Source: an uncultured Faecalibacterium sp.
GTDB lineage: Bacteria; Bacillota; Clostridia; Oscillospirales; Ruminococcaceae
NCBI GenBank assembly: GCA_934561115.1
Contig: CAKTFS010000024.1
Location: 1 to 24,644, forward strand
Reading direction: 5' to 3'
DNA: 24,644 nt
In this document: positions 9,600 through 17,031 of the stretch, one piece after another
Layout of the letters: every line of letters starts with the position of its first letter
How positions within the stretch are numbered: position 1 is the first letter of the stretch
Program-made: the position numbers and the translations under genes
The notes under the pieces: generated by a model
Seen by the model: only the letters and a program-made list of their open reading frames with translations
What the model was told of the DNA's origin: nothing
Database searches by the model: none

Positions 9600-9727
9600 T
9601 TTTTTCTCGCTGTTTTGTTGTGCTTTCATGCGCTGTCCGCACAGGGCGTTCCTGCTGGTACGGTGCGGCTTTCCGGGCAGCTCCGGGGCTTTCCCATCCC
9701 TCTTTTTCTGTGGAGCTTCCGCAAATT

Positions 9728-9985
9728 TTATTCCACCATCTTTTCGGCTCTGCGGCGCATGGCGGCGCTGGATAATTCCGAAAGATACACCGCATCCACC
9801 AGCCCTCCGTCTGCCAGCACATAGCACTGGGGCAGCTCGTCCGAAAGGCTGACCACCGCCCCGTTTTTCTGGGCGTAGTTCAAAAACTCCCGCCCCCGGG
9901 GGGAGGTGGTGGTGGTCTCCAGATCAAAGATGCCGATGATATCACGGTCGTTCAGGACATAGTCCCGCCCCAGATGAATATACAT
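9728..9985 (-). CDS. remB: RemB/YaaB family DUF370 protein
   Basis: An 85-residue protein starting MYIHLGRDYVLNDRDIIGIFDLE, the pattern of the DUF370 family that includes Bacillus subtilis RemB (YaaB). Its position between recF and gyrB is exactly that of yaaB. The paralogue RemA is a DNA-binding regulator of matrix and osmoprotection genes; what RemB does here is not known. The start ATG at 9985 has GGGAG 10 nt upstream. It is 89 bp downstream of recF, and a 9-bp inverted repeat lies in that gap (10013-10046). The 200 bp between its stop and gyrB hold the gyrB promoter and nothing else recognised. Confidence 0.85.
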   Translation of the reverse strand: MYIHLGRDYVLNDRDIIGIFDLETTTTSPRGREFLNYAQKNGAVVSLSDELPQCYVLADGGLVDAVYLSELSSAAMRRRAEKMVE

Positions 9986-10012
9986 ACTGTATTTTCTCCC
10001 GTGTCTTTTGTT

Positions 10013-10046
10013 TGCATAAAACCCACGAAAATGCAGCTTTTATGCA
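10013..10046. repeat. Inverted repeat between recF and remB
   Basis: TGCATAAAA (10013-10021) is exactly complementary to TTTTATGCA (10038-10046), with a 16-nt centre. No T-run follows on the minus strand after the stem, so it looks more like an operator or an RNA-processing structure than a terminator. It lies 28 bp upstream of the remB start codon. Confidence 0.5.
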
Positions 10047-10074
10047 GCGTTATTTGCAACATTTTTCTATGCTG

Positions 10075-11196
10075 TCAGACCTTGCAAAGTACCCCGCCGT
10101 CCATGCGGTACACCTCGCCGTCGGTCTTTAAAAAGTCCGTGTCATCGCAGCTGGTCACAAAGGTCTGCTTTTCCTTCATGCAGGTGAGCAGGTACTGCTT
10201 GCGCCCCTCGTCCAGCTCGCTCAGCACATCATCCAGCAACAGTACCGGATGCTCCCCGGTGATCTGCGCGGCAGCCGCGGCTTCTGCCATTTTCAGGCTC
10301 AGCACCACGCTGCGCTGCTGTCCCTGACTGGCATACACCCGGGCAGGCTGGTCGTCCAGCAGCAGCTCCAAGTCCTCGCGGTGGATGCCGCACAGGCTCT
10401 GCCCGGCGCGCAGCTCCTCCTCCTGCCGCTGACGCAGCAGTGCGGCAAGCCCGCCCGGCGCAAACTGGGCGGCATAGCGGATGCTCATCCGCTCCGCCCC
10501 GTGGGAAAGCTCCGCGTAGTTGGCGCAGGCGCGGGGAGCCAGCAGCTCCAGATACTCCCGCCGCCGCTGCTGCAAAGCTTCGCCCTGCGCGGCAAGTTCG
10601 GTGTTGAGCACTTCCAGCAGGGTGCGCTTTTCCGCGTATGGGCGTTCCTGCCCGTTTGCAGAGTGGCGCAGCAGCGCATTTTTTTGCTGCAATACCCGCA
10701 CATAGCGGCGGTAACTGGCCAGATACCCGGGGTACAGCTGGCACAGTGCAGCGTCCAGAAATTTGCGCCGCCCCTCCGGTGCGCCCTTGACAAGGCTCAG
10801 GTGGCCGGGGTCGAACACCACCGCCGGAAAGCTGCCTGCCAGCGCCGCCGCCCGCTTGGGTGCTGCGCCGTTTACCGCCGCGTAGCGGCCGGGCTTTGCG
10901 GCCTCCGGGGTGCCCACGGTCATGCGGATGTGGGCAGGCTCGGCGGGCTCACAGCCCTCCGGCCGGTCCCGCTGGGTGTCGGCTTCCAGCACCGCGAATG
11001 CTTCTCCCCGGCGCACAAGCTCGGCATCCTTGCCGCCCCGGAAGCTTTTGCCGCCGGTCAGCAGCCAGATGGCTTCCAAAAGGTTCGTCTTGCCTTGACC
11101 GTTGTTGCCGCAGATGACCGTAAGCTCCCGCCCGGGTTCCAGCCGCGCGGCGCGGATATTGCGATAGTTCTGTACTTCCAGCGAAAGCAGACGCAT
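10075..11196 (-). CDS. recF: DNA replication and repair protein RecF
   Basis: A 373-residue SMC-like ATPase that helps load RecA at single-strand gaps with RecO and RecR. Walker A is GNNGQGKTN (30-38). The ABC-type signature is YASQGQQRSVVLSLKMAE, and Walker B with the D-loop is LLLDDVLSELDEGRK. The N-terminus, MRLLSLEVQNYRNI, is standard for the family. Its ATG abuts the stop codon of yaaA directly (TAAATG), so translation is probably coupled. It is longer in the middle than the shortest homologues and unusually rich in alanine and arginine, in line with the GC content. It belongs to the dnaA-dnaN-yaaA-recF-remB group. Confidence 0.95.
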   Translation of the reverse strand: MRLLSLEVQNYRNIRAARLEPGRELTVICGNNGQGKTNLLEAIWLLTGGKSFRGGKDAELVRRGEAFAVLEADTQRDRPEGCEPAEPAHIRMTVGTPEAAKPGRYAAVNGAAPKRAAALAGSFPAVVFDPGHLSLVKGAPEGRRKFLDAALCQLYPGYLASYRRYVRVLQQKNALLRHSANGQERPYAEKRTLLEVLNTELAAQGEALQQRRREYLELLAPRACANYAELSHGAERMSIRYAAQFAPGGLAALLRQRQEEELRAGQSLCGIHREDLELLLDDQPARVYASQGQQRSVVLSLKMAEAAAAAQITGEHPVLLLDDVLSELDEGRKQYLLTCMKEKQTFVTSCDDTDFLKTDGEVYRMDGGVLCKV

Positions 11197-11412
11197 TTAC
11201 TGACCCTGCCCGATCTCTACGCTCTGCCCGTCCAGCTCGATGACGTCTCCGGCGCGGCACTTTTTGCCCCGCATGGTGCACACCTCGCCGTTCACCTTCA
11301 CAGCACCGCCCTGCACCAGCTCCTTGGCTTCGCCGCCGGTCTCGCACAGGCCGGCAAATTTGAGCAGGGCATCCAGCTTGATAAACTCGGTATGAATGAG
11401 AATTTTCTGCAT
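11197..11412 (-). CDS. yaaA: S4-domain RNA-binding protein YaaA/RlbA type
   Basis: The 71-residue protein is almost entirely an S4 RNA-binding fold: [50 protein letters not shown]. This matches the small YaaA/RlbA protein encoded between dnaN and recF in Bacillus, thought to act in ribosome maturation. The ATG at 11412 has AAGGAG 8 nt upstream, overlapping the dnaN stop codon, and the stop abuts the recF start. The tight spacing on both sides indicates one operon. Confidence 0.9.
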   Translation of the reverse strand: MQKILIHTEFIKLDALLKFAGLCETGGEAKELVQGGAVKVNGEVCTMRGKKCRAGDVIELDGQSVEIGQGQ

Positions 11413-11424
11413 AAAACGCGCTCC

Positions 11425-12531
11425 TTAGTCGTTTTTAAACCGTACCGGCAGTACCAGATACAAAAAGTCGTTGCCTTCCACCGGCAGCACCTTGACCGGG
11501 CTCAACGGGCCGCTGATCTCCATGCGCACCTGCTCGGTGCGGGCGTTGCGCAGCGCATCCAGCAGATAGCGGTTGTTGAAGCCGATCTCCACCTCGTCGC
11601 CCTCGCAGGCGGCGCTGAACTCGTCCACCACGCGGCCGAGGTTGGTCTGGCAGCGCACCACGACTTTACCCTCTGTAAAGGAGATGCGGAGGGGATTTTT
11701 TAAACGCTCTGTAATAATCAGAGAGGCGCGCTCGATGGTGGAGATGAAGTCCTTGGTATCGATGGTCACCCGGGTGCGGCTGCCGGCGGGGATGACGTTG
11801 CGGTAATTCAGGAACTCGCCCTCGATCAGGCGGCTCATGATGGTGTAACCGGCGGTGGTGAACACCACATAGCGGCGGTTGGCACTGATGTGCACGTCCT
11901 CCTCGTCATCGTTGGCCAGCAGGTGAGACACTTCGGTCATGGTCTTGCTGGGCACGATGATGCGGATATCCTTCACGGCGGTGATGGGGCGCTCCACGAT
12001 GGCAAGGCGGTAACCGTCCAGCGCTACCATGGTCAGCTTGTCCAGCTCGATCTCGAACAGCTCGCCGGTGTGGGCGGGTTTTTTCTCGTCCTGACTGACG
12101 GCGTACAGGGTGCGGTCGATCATATCCCGCAGCACGCCGGTCTTGATGGTCAGGGTCTGCTCCGCGCCGGTGTTGGGCAGATCCGGGAAATCGGTGGCCG
12201 GCATGGACTGGATCTCGAACTGTGCCACACCGCTCTGGATGGTGGTCTTGCCGTTATCGGCAGCCACGATGCTAATCTGGCCTGCCGGCATCCGGCTGAT
12301 CATGCTGCTGAGCAGCTTTGCATTCAGCACGATCTCGCCGGGCTCCTTGATGTTGGCTTCGATGGTGGTCACGATGCCCATTTCCAGATCGTAGCCGGTC
12401 AGGGTGAGCTGAAAGCCTTCGGCCTTCAGCAGGATGCCCTCCAGCACCGGGATGGACGAGCGCATGGTGACAGCTTTGGAAACGCCGTCGATGGCTGCAC
12501 TGAGCAGCGTTTTATCGCAGACGATGTTCAA
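11425..12531 (-). CDS. dnaN: DNA polymerase III sliding clamp, beta subunit
   Basis: The 368-residue protein has the length and three-domain layout of the beta clamp, a ring-shaped homodimer that tethers polymerase to DNA. The N-terminus MNIVCDKTLLSAAIDGVSKAVTMRSSIPVLEGILLKA and the C-terminal LSPVKVLPVEGNDFLYLVLPVR are family hallmarks; the last lines the peptide-binding pocket. The start is TTG at 12531, chosen because it gives the conserved N-terminus and has AAGGAG 10 nt upstream. A 387-bp gap separates it from dnaA, holding DnaA-box-like sites and a leader hairpin (12557-12594). Confidence 0.97.
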   Translation of the reverse strand: MNIVCDKTLLSAAIDGVSKAVTMRSSIPVLEGILLKAEGFQLTLTGYDLEMGIVTTIEANIKEPGEIVLNAKLLSSMISRMPAGQISIVAADNGKTTIQSGVAQFEIQSMPATDFPDLPNTGAEQTLTIKTGVLRDMIDRTLYAVSQDEKKPAHTGELFEIELDKLTMVALDGYRLAIVERPITAVKDIRIIVPSKTMTEVSHLLANDDEEDVHISANRRYVVFTTAGYTIMSRLIEGEFLNYRNVIPAGSRTRVTIDTKDFISTIERASLIITERLKNPLRISFTEGKVVVRCQTNLGRVVDEFSAACEGDEVEIGFNNRYLLDALRNARTEQVRMEISGPLSPVKVLPVEGNDFLYLVLPVRFKND

Positions 12532-12918
12532 AACAGTATCTCTCCTTTTTTCACATTTCCGGCGGAATACCTGCCCTTTGGGCTGCTGCCGGAAGGCTGT
12601 AATATATTGAACTTGTTGTAGTAACCGTAGTAGGGGGTGGGGAAGATGTTGAAAACCCGGAAATGTCTTGCCGGGATGCGGGGCTTTGACTTTCCACCGG
12701 GTTGTGGAAGGCTCGTGAAGGAAATGTTGAAAGGTGGGAAAGGGTGTTTCTTTCCACAGCCGATGTGAAGAACTGATGTTAAATGTTGAAAACTAAGTGG
12801 AAAGTGTGGAAAGCTTCGCCTTTTTGCCACAAGATATAGGCTTATTTTCCCCATTTTGTTCCGTTTTCTCCCCATATTTTGGGGTCACACCCTGAAATGA
12901 GTATGACTTTTGCCCGGT
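12532..12918. other. dnaA-dnaN intergenic region: second DnaA-box cluster
   Basis: DnaA-box-like sequences occur as TGTTGAAAA/G at 12647, 12725 and 12784; TTGTGGAAG at 12702; CTTTCCACA at 12750; and AGTGGAAAG then TGTGGAAAG in tandem at 12796 and 12805. Bacillus has a bipartite origin with the second half in this same gap. The leader of dnaN includes TTCCGGC (12557-12563) paired with GCCGGAA (12588-12594) around GCCC-AAA-GGGC. No gene is credible here. Confidence 0.65.
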
Positions 12919-14241
12919 TTAAGCCTTCACGTTCTTGATGATATCGCTCACGGTCTCGCGCAGGTGCTGGTCGTTCTTCATGTCCCGCTCCATGGTCTTG
13001 AGGGAGTAGACGATGGTGGAGTGGTCGCGGCCGGAGAATTCCCGCCCGATCTCCTCCATGCTCATGCCGGTGACCTCCCGCAGGATATAGATGGCAACGC
13101 GGCGGGCGGAAGCCACATTGGCGTTGCGCTTGGTGCCCCGGATGTCGGCAGGGGATACGTTGAAGGTGCGGGATACCTCGCCGATGATCTTTTCTATGGT
13201 CACCGGCACCGGCTGGGTCTCGTTGAGGATATCCTTGATGGCGTTCTGCGCCACGCTGATCACCGGCTGGATGCCCTCCAGCATATAATAGGCGTTCAGC
13301 TTTTTCACTGCGCCCTCCAGCTGGCGGATGTTGTTTTTCAGGTGGTTGGCAATGAACTCTGCCACGTCCTCGGGAAGGTCCAGATGCAACAGCTCTGCCT
13401 TGCGCTTCACGATGGCCACCCGGGTCTCAAAATCCGGCGGCTGCACATCGGCAGTCAGACCCCACTCAAAGCGGGTGCGCAGACGCTCTTCCAGGCTCTT
13501 GATCTCCTTGGCAGGGCGATCGGACGCGATGACGATCTGCTTGTGGGCATCATGCAGGGAGTTGAAGGTGTGGAAGAACTCTTCCTGCGTGGACTCCTTG
13601 CCCGCGATGAACTGGATATCGTCCACCAGCAGCAGGTCTGCCACACGGTACTTCATGCGGAAGTCCTCGGTGCTGCCGGCGCGGATGGCGGCGATCAGTT
13701 CGTTGGTGAACTGCTCGCAGGTGACATACATGATGACGAAATCGGGGTGGGTGCGCTTGATCTCGGTCTGAATGGCGGTCAGCAGATGGGTCTTGCCAAG
13801 GCCGGAGCCGCCGTAGATGAACAGGGGGTTATACGCCCCGGAAGGGTTTGCCGCCACAGCCTGCGCAGCAGCAAACGCAAACTGGTTGGACGGCCCCTTG
13901 ATGAAGTTTTCAAAGGTGAACTCGTAGTTGCCCTGCGGGGAGGCGGGGTTTGCCTCGTACTGCTGGGCCAGCACTACCTCGTGGGGCGGGGTGCTGGGCA
14001 CCACAAGGGTGATGTCCACATCAAAGCCCAGCACGGACTTGAAGGCCTCCTTGAGCAGGCCAAGGTACCGGTCGGTGACGATCTTGCAGATAAAATCGTT
14101 GCGCACCGACAGGGTGATATGGCTGGAGTCCTCAAAGCTGATGGGCTCCAACCCGTCGATATAGAGATTGTACGTTGGCTCGGCCATCTGCGCCTTGCAG
14201 TACATCTGGGCCGCTTCTAAAACGTCCTTGAAAGAATCCAT
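12919..14241 (-). CDS. dnaA: Chromosomal replication initiator DnaA
   Basis: The 440-residue AAA+ initiator binds DnaA boxes, melts the origin and loads the helicase. Domain I is 1-80. The AAA+ core holds Walker A GGSGLGKT (144-151), with serine where many homologues have threonine, and Walker B LLLVDDIQF (203-211). Domain IV near the C-terminus contains the box-binding signature GRDHSTIVYS. Domain II is short (about 82-105), so total length is slightly below Bacillus. The start at 14241 has GGAG 11 nt upstream. A promoter lies at 14300-14328 and a box-like TTTTCAACA at 14272-14280 lies in the leader, fitting autoregulation. Confidence 0.98.
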   Translation of the reverse strand: MDSFKDVLEAAQMYCKAQMAEPTYNLYIDGLEPISFEDSSHITLSVRNDFICKIVTDRYLGLLKEAFKSVLGFDVDITLVVPSTPPHEVVLAQQYEANPASPQGNYEFTFENFIKGPSNQFAFAAAQAVAANPSGAYNPLFIYGGSGLGKTHLLTAIQTEIKRTHPDFVIMYVTCEQFTNELIAAIRAGSTEDFRMKYRVADLLLVDDIQFIAGKESTQEEFFHTFNSLHDAHKQIVIASDRPAKEIKSLEERLRTRFEWGLTADVQPPDFETRVAIVKRKAELLHLDLPEDVAEFIANHLKNNIRQLEGAVKKLNAYYMLEGIQPVISVAQNAIKDILNETQPVPVTIEKIIGEVSRTFNVSPADIRGTKRNANVASARRVAIYILREVTGMSMEEIGREFSGRDHSTIVYSLKTMERDMKNDQHLRETVSDIIKNVKA

Positions 14242-14507
14242 AAAACATCCACTCCATTGAATCGGTCGAAGTTTTCAACAATGCTGCTGATACCCCGTTA
14301 GTATACCACAAAAATCTCCCTGCGTCTATATTACTATAATGTAATTTATAATACATAAGATAAGCTGGTACAAAAGCCTTGTGGAAACACGCAAAAAAGA
14401 CCACAATATCTGGTAGAAAAAAGTTTTCCACAGCAAAATGGTGAAAAAGTTGAAAAGCTTTTAACAGAAAAATCCGAAAAAAGTTTGCAGAAAACTGCAA
14501 AAAATGC
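14242..14507. other. oriC: Replication origin oriC (dnaA-rpmH region)
   Basis: This divergent gap between dnaA and rpmH is the expected origin. DnaA-box-like sites are TTTTCAACA (14272-14280), TTGTGGAAA (14379-14387), TTTTCCACA (14424-14432) and AGTTGAAAA (14449-14457). An AT-rich stretch at 14326-14365 (TATATTACTATAATGTAATT and onward) is the likely unwinding region. No mosaic repeats invade this gap. The exact unwinding site and any DnaA-trio motif were not resolved. Confidence 0.75.
14300..14328 (-). promoter_or_regulatory. dnaA promoter
   Basis: On the minus strand TATACT (14305-14300), preceded by TGG as an extended -10, lies 17 bp from TAGACG (14328-14323). The transcript would begin near 14292 and pass through the DnaA-box-like site at 14272-14280 before the start codon. 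Confidence 0.6.
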
Positions 14508-14537
14508 TTGACAGAACGTCATACTATGCGATATACT
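14508..14537 (+). promoter_or_regulatory. rpmH promoter
   Basis: TTGACA (14508-14513) and TATACT (14532-14537) are 18 bp apart, a strong vegetative match. The ~73-nt leader before rpmH contains CCCC/GGGG hairpins (for example near 14580-14592). Confidence 0.75.
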
Positions 14538-14616
14538 GTTGAATTGCAAGCCTGTCCCCAATCTGGGACCGATCAAGACCCCATACCGGGGATAAGTTTT
14601 TACGGAGGATACAACC

Positions 14617-14751
14617 ATGAAGAGAACTTTTCAGCCCAAGAAGCGTCAGCGCAAGGAAGTTCATGGCTTTCTGACCCGCATGAGCACCAAGAACGGCCGT
14701 AAGGTCATCAATGCTCGCCGTGCAAAGGGCCGCAAGAGCCTGACTGTCTGA
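14617..14751 (+). CDS. rpmH: 50S ribosomal protein L34
   Basis: This 44-residue, highly basic protein reads [20 protein letters not shown] and ends [11 protein letters not shown], which is the L34 pattern in full. It is a structural protein of the large subunit that binds 23S rRNA. A strong GGAGG lies 8 nt upstream of the ATG. It has its own promoter (14508) and a terminator right behind it (14801), so it is transcribed largely as a single gene, though read-through to rnpA is possible. It is the first gene rightward from the origin. Confidence 0.98.
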   Translation: MKRTFQPKKRQRKEVHGFLTRMSTKNGRKVINARRAKGRKSLTV

Positions 14752-14800
14752 TCTTAAACCTTGCAGGTGAGATCCGGCGCAGAAATGAATATGCGCACAA

Positions 14801-14837
14801 AAGACCGCTGATATCCCATTGGCGGTCTTATTTTTTT
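14801..14837 (+). terminator. Terminator after rpmH
   Basis: AAGACCGC (14801-14808) pairs with GCGGTCTT (14822-14829), followed by A and seven T. This is a classical intrinsic terminator between rpmH and the rnpA promoter. Confidence 0.85.
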
Positions 14838-14876
14838 ACCCGTCAAAAGTTTTTTCGTAAAAATGCCCGGATGGGC

Positions 14877-14905
14877 TTTTAAACTGCAAAATTTTTTGAT
14901 ATACT
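14877..14905 (+). promoter_or_regulatory. rnpA operon promoter
   Basis: TATACT (14900-14905), preceded by TGA as an extended -10, has a poor -35 (TTTTAA, 14877-14882). A GTGCAC-CTAT-GTGCAC hairpin (14915-14930) follows in the leader, 10 nt before the ribosome site. Confidence 0.5.
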
Positions 14906-14955
14906 GGCTAAAGAGTGCACCTATGTGCACCCGGACGAAAGGAGGTGCCGACGTT

Positions 14956-15363
14956 ATGCGTTATCGTCCGATCCGCCGCAACAGCGAGTTTGGCCGTGTG
15001 TACGCCCGCGGCAAGTCCTATGTGAACCCGGCACTGGTACTGTATGTACTCAAGACCCGCGGCCGCAACACCCGGGTAGGCCTGACTGCTACGAAGAAAA
15101 TAGGCCACGCCGTGCAGCGCAACCGCGCCCGCCGCGTGATGAAGGCCGCCATCGACGAGCATCTGGATTACAATATCGGCGGCTACGATCTGATCTTCGT
15201 GGCCCGGGGCATGACCCCCAAGCTGAAAAGCTGGCAGCTGAGCAGCGTTGTGGCAAAGCTGTTTGCCCAGGCCGGTCTGCCGGATAAGGCCAAGCGCCCG
15301 GACGCAAAGCCGCCCGCCACCGTGCCCCCTGCCCGTAAGCAGAAGCCGGAGCCCCGCGCGTGA
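14956..15363 (+). CDS. rnpA: Ribonuclease P protein component
   Basis: The 135-residue protein partners the RNase P RNA and helps it bind pre-tRNA during 5' end removal. It shows the family signature at about residues 50-65: KKIGHAVQRNRARRVMKAAI, including the RNR motif that contacts RNA. The N-terminus, MRYRPIRRNSEFGRVYARGKS, is typical. The start is the ATG at 14956, with AAAGGAGGTG ideally placed; a longer frame from 14863 covers the promoter and leader, so it is rejected. A basic, proline-rich C-terminal extension follows the fold. The stop overlaps the GTG of yidD by four bases (GTGA). Confidence 0.96.
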   Translation: MRYRPIRRNSEFGRVYARGKSYVNPALVLYVLKTRGRNTRVGLTATKKIGHAVQRNRARRVMKAAIDEHLDYNIGGYDLIFVARGMTPKLKSWQLSSVVAKLFAQAGLPDKAKRPDAKPPATVPPARKQKPEPRA

Positions 15364-15662
15364 ACCGGCTGCAACTGGCCTGCCGCAGGGCGCTGTGCGT
15401 GCCCATCCGCATCTACCAGCACACCCTCAGCCCATGGATCGGCCGCAGCTGCCGGTTTTCGCCCAGCTGCAGCAACTACACCATACAGGCCATCCTGACC
15501 CACGGCTGTGTAAAGGGCATTCTGCTGGGCGCATGGCGCATTGCCCGGTGCAATCCCTTGGGCAGGTGGGGCTACGACCCTGTGCCGCCGCCCGGCCGCT
15601 GGCAAAGCCCTGCCCGCAATTTACAGCCCGCAAAGCTGTTTGAAAAGCGGCATAAGGGATAA
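15360..15662 (+). CDS. yidD: Membrane protein insertion efficiency factor YidD
   Basis: A 100-residue protein of the YidD family, a small membrane-associated partner of the YidC/Sec insertion route. The core, IRIYQHTLSPWIGRSCRFSP followed by SCSNYTIQAI and ARCNPLGRWGYDPVP, is diagnostic, with three conserved cysteines. It begins with GTG inside the rnpA stop codon, indicating coupling. The C-terminal part after GYDPVP is an extension of about 25 residues without recognised motifs. Its place between rnpA and yidC is the usual one, although here a mosaic repeat separates it from yidC. Confidence 0.95.
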   Translation: MNRLQLACRRALCVPIRIYQHTLSPWIGRSCRFSPSCSNYTIQAILTHGCVKGILLGAWRIARCNPLGRWGYDPVPPPGRWQSPARNLQPAKLFEKRHKG

Positions 15663-15668
15663 AGGGCA

Positions 15669-15817
15669 GCGTCCTCGCCCTCTCCGTCTGCTCCCGCTGG
15701 TCGCATCCACCTCTCCCAAAGGGAGAGGCCTTGGCAAAAAGATGAAGCTTGCGTGGACTGCCAAGGGCTCCCACTTTGGGGGAGCTGGCATCGCGTAGCG
15801 ATGACTGAGAGGGCGAG
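15669..15817 (+). repeat. Mosaic intergenic repeat R7
   Basis: It is bounded by GCGTCCTCGCCCTCTC and GAGAGGGCGAG. It has two short arms (CTCTCCC-AAA-GGGAGAG and CTCCCAC-TTT-GGGGGAG) and a divergent core. It sits in the middle of the rnpA-yidD-yidC-jag operon. The remaining 120 bp before yidC show no gene and no convincing promoter. Confidence 0.85.
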
Positions 15818-15939
15818 CCTGCTAACCACGGAGATGCCGGACTTAAATCTTTTAATTCAGCTTCTTGTGACGCGCTGCACTGTGGGCGGCGTGTCCTACG
15901 ATAAAAAAATAATGCGTCCCGGGCCACAGCCGGGGCAGA

Positions 15940-17013
15940 ATGGACAAAGGTATGAACTTCTTTTACATCCTGAGCGGTCCTCTCGGCTATGTCATGGAGT
16001 GGATCTACAAGCTGCTGCCGAACTACGGCTGGGACATCATCCTCTTCACCCTGCTCATCAACATCGTCAAGATCCCCCTGCAGACCAGCCAGCAGAAGAG
16101 CATGGCAAAAATGTCTGCCTTCCAGCCCATGATCACGGAGATCCAGACCAAGTACAAGGACAAGCCCGAAAAGCAGCAGGAAGAGCTGATGAAGCTGCAG
16201 CAGGACTTTGGCTATAAGCCCACGGCCGGCTGCCTGCCCATGCTGCTGAACTTTATGGTCATGTTCGGCGTTATCGGCGTGGTGTATAACCCGCTGGAGC
16301 GCATTTTCCACATCAGCGCTGCCGCACTGGCCAGCGCAGGCGAGGCTATGACCGCCGCCGGTATCTCCTTTACCGCCATCACCCGCGATACCAACATCAT
16401 CGCCGAGGTGCTTGCCGGCAACAGCGGCGTGCTGGGCTGCTTTACCGCACAGCAGATCGCTACCATCACCGAGTTCAGCCAGCACATGAACTTCTTTGGC
16501 ATCGACCTGACCCGCATCCCGAAGCTGGGTCTGTCTCTGGACATCGTGCTGCCGCTGCTGTCGGTCCTCACCATGTTCCTGTCCACCCACATCAGCATGA
16601 AGGCCTCCGGCCAGCAGATGCAGGGCAGCATGAAGCTGACCATGTACATGATGCCGCTGATGTACCTGTTCTTCTGCTTTACCTACCCGCTGGCATTCTC
16701 TCTGTACTACGTCATTTCCAACATCGTTATGACCGTGCAGACCCAGGTCATGCGCAAGTTCTACGACCCCGAAAAGATGCGTAAGGACGTGGAAGCCGAG
16801 ATCGCCGCCAAGCGCAAGCAGGAAAAGCGCGGTGTGAAGAACACCACCATCACGGTGACCGACCCCAAGACCGGCAAGAGCGTGGAAAAGAACCTTTCCG
16901 CCAGCGAGATGAACAAGCGCCGGCTGGAGTATGCCCGTCAGCTGGACGCCGAGCGCTACAAGGACGAGCGCACCGTGCCGCTGAGCGAGCTTGACAAGCA
17001 GGATAAAGAGTAA
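15940..17013 (+). CDS. yidC: Membrane protein insertase YidC/Oxa1
   Basis: The 357-residue protein inserts and folds membrane proteins alone or with SecYEG. Hydrophobic segments are visible at about 33-48, 85-105, 180-200 and 210-245. The groove residue, arginine in many YidC proteins, is lysine here (K44 in NIVKIPLQ). A cytoplasmic coiled hairpin (KPEKQQEELMKLQQDFGYKP) follows the first helix. No lipoprotein signal is present; the N-terminus starts close to the first helix. The loop at about 125-165 is longer than usual. The basic C-terminal tail is long and hydrophilic, which in Gram-positive homologues binds the ribosome. The start at 15940 is weakly supported (GGGG upstream); ATG at 15952 is an alternative. 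jag follows by 18 bp. Confidence 0.95.
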   Translation: MDKGMNFFYILSGPLGYVMEWIYKLLPNYGWDIILFTLLINIVKIPLQTSQQKSMAKMSAFQPMITEIQTKYKDKPEKQQEELMKLQQDFGYKPTAGCLPMLLNFMVMFGVIGVVYNPLERIFHISAAALASAGEAMTAAGISFTAITRDTNIIAEVLAGNSGVLGCFTAQQIATITEFSQHMNFFGIDLTRIPKLGLSLDIVLPLLSVLTMFLSTHISMKASGQQMQGSMKLTMYMMPLMYLFFCFTYPLAFSLYYVISNIVMTVQTQVMRKFYDPEKMRKDVEAEIAAKRKQEKRGVKNTTITVTDPKTGKSVEKNLSASEMNKRRLEYARQLDAERYKDERTVPLSELDKQDKE

Positions 17014-17031
17014 CAAGGGAGGTAAACGGTT

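Noticed and set aside
12910..14220. 436-codon frame on the plus strand
   Set aside because: It is antisense to dnaA, with biased composition and no start signal.
14863..14955. 31-codon N-terminal extension of rnpA
   Set aside because: It covers the -10 region and the leader hairpin; the strong ribosome site supports the ATG at 14956.
15427..17016. 529-codon frame on the minus strand
   Set aside because: It is antisense to yidD, repeat R7 and yidC.
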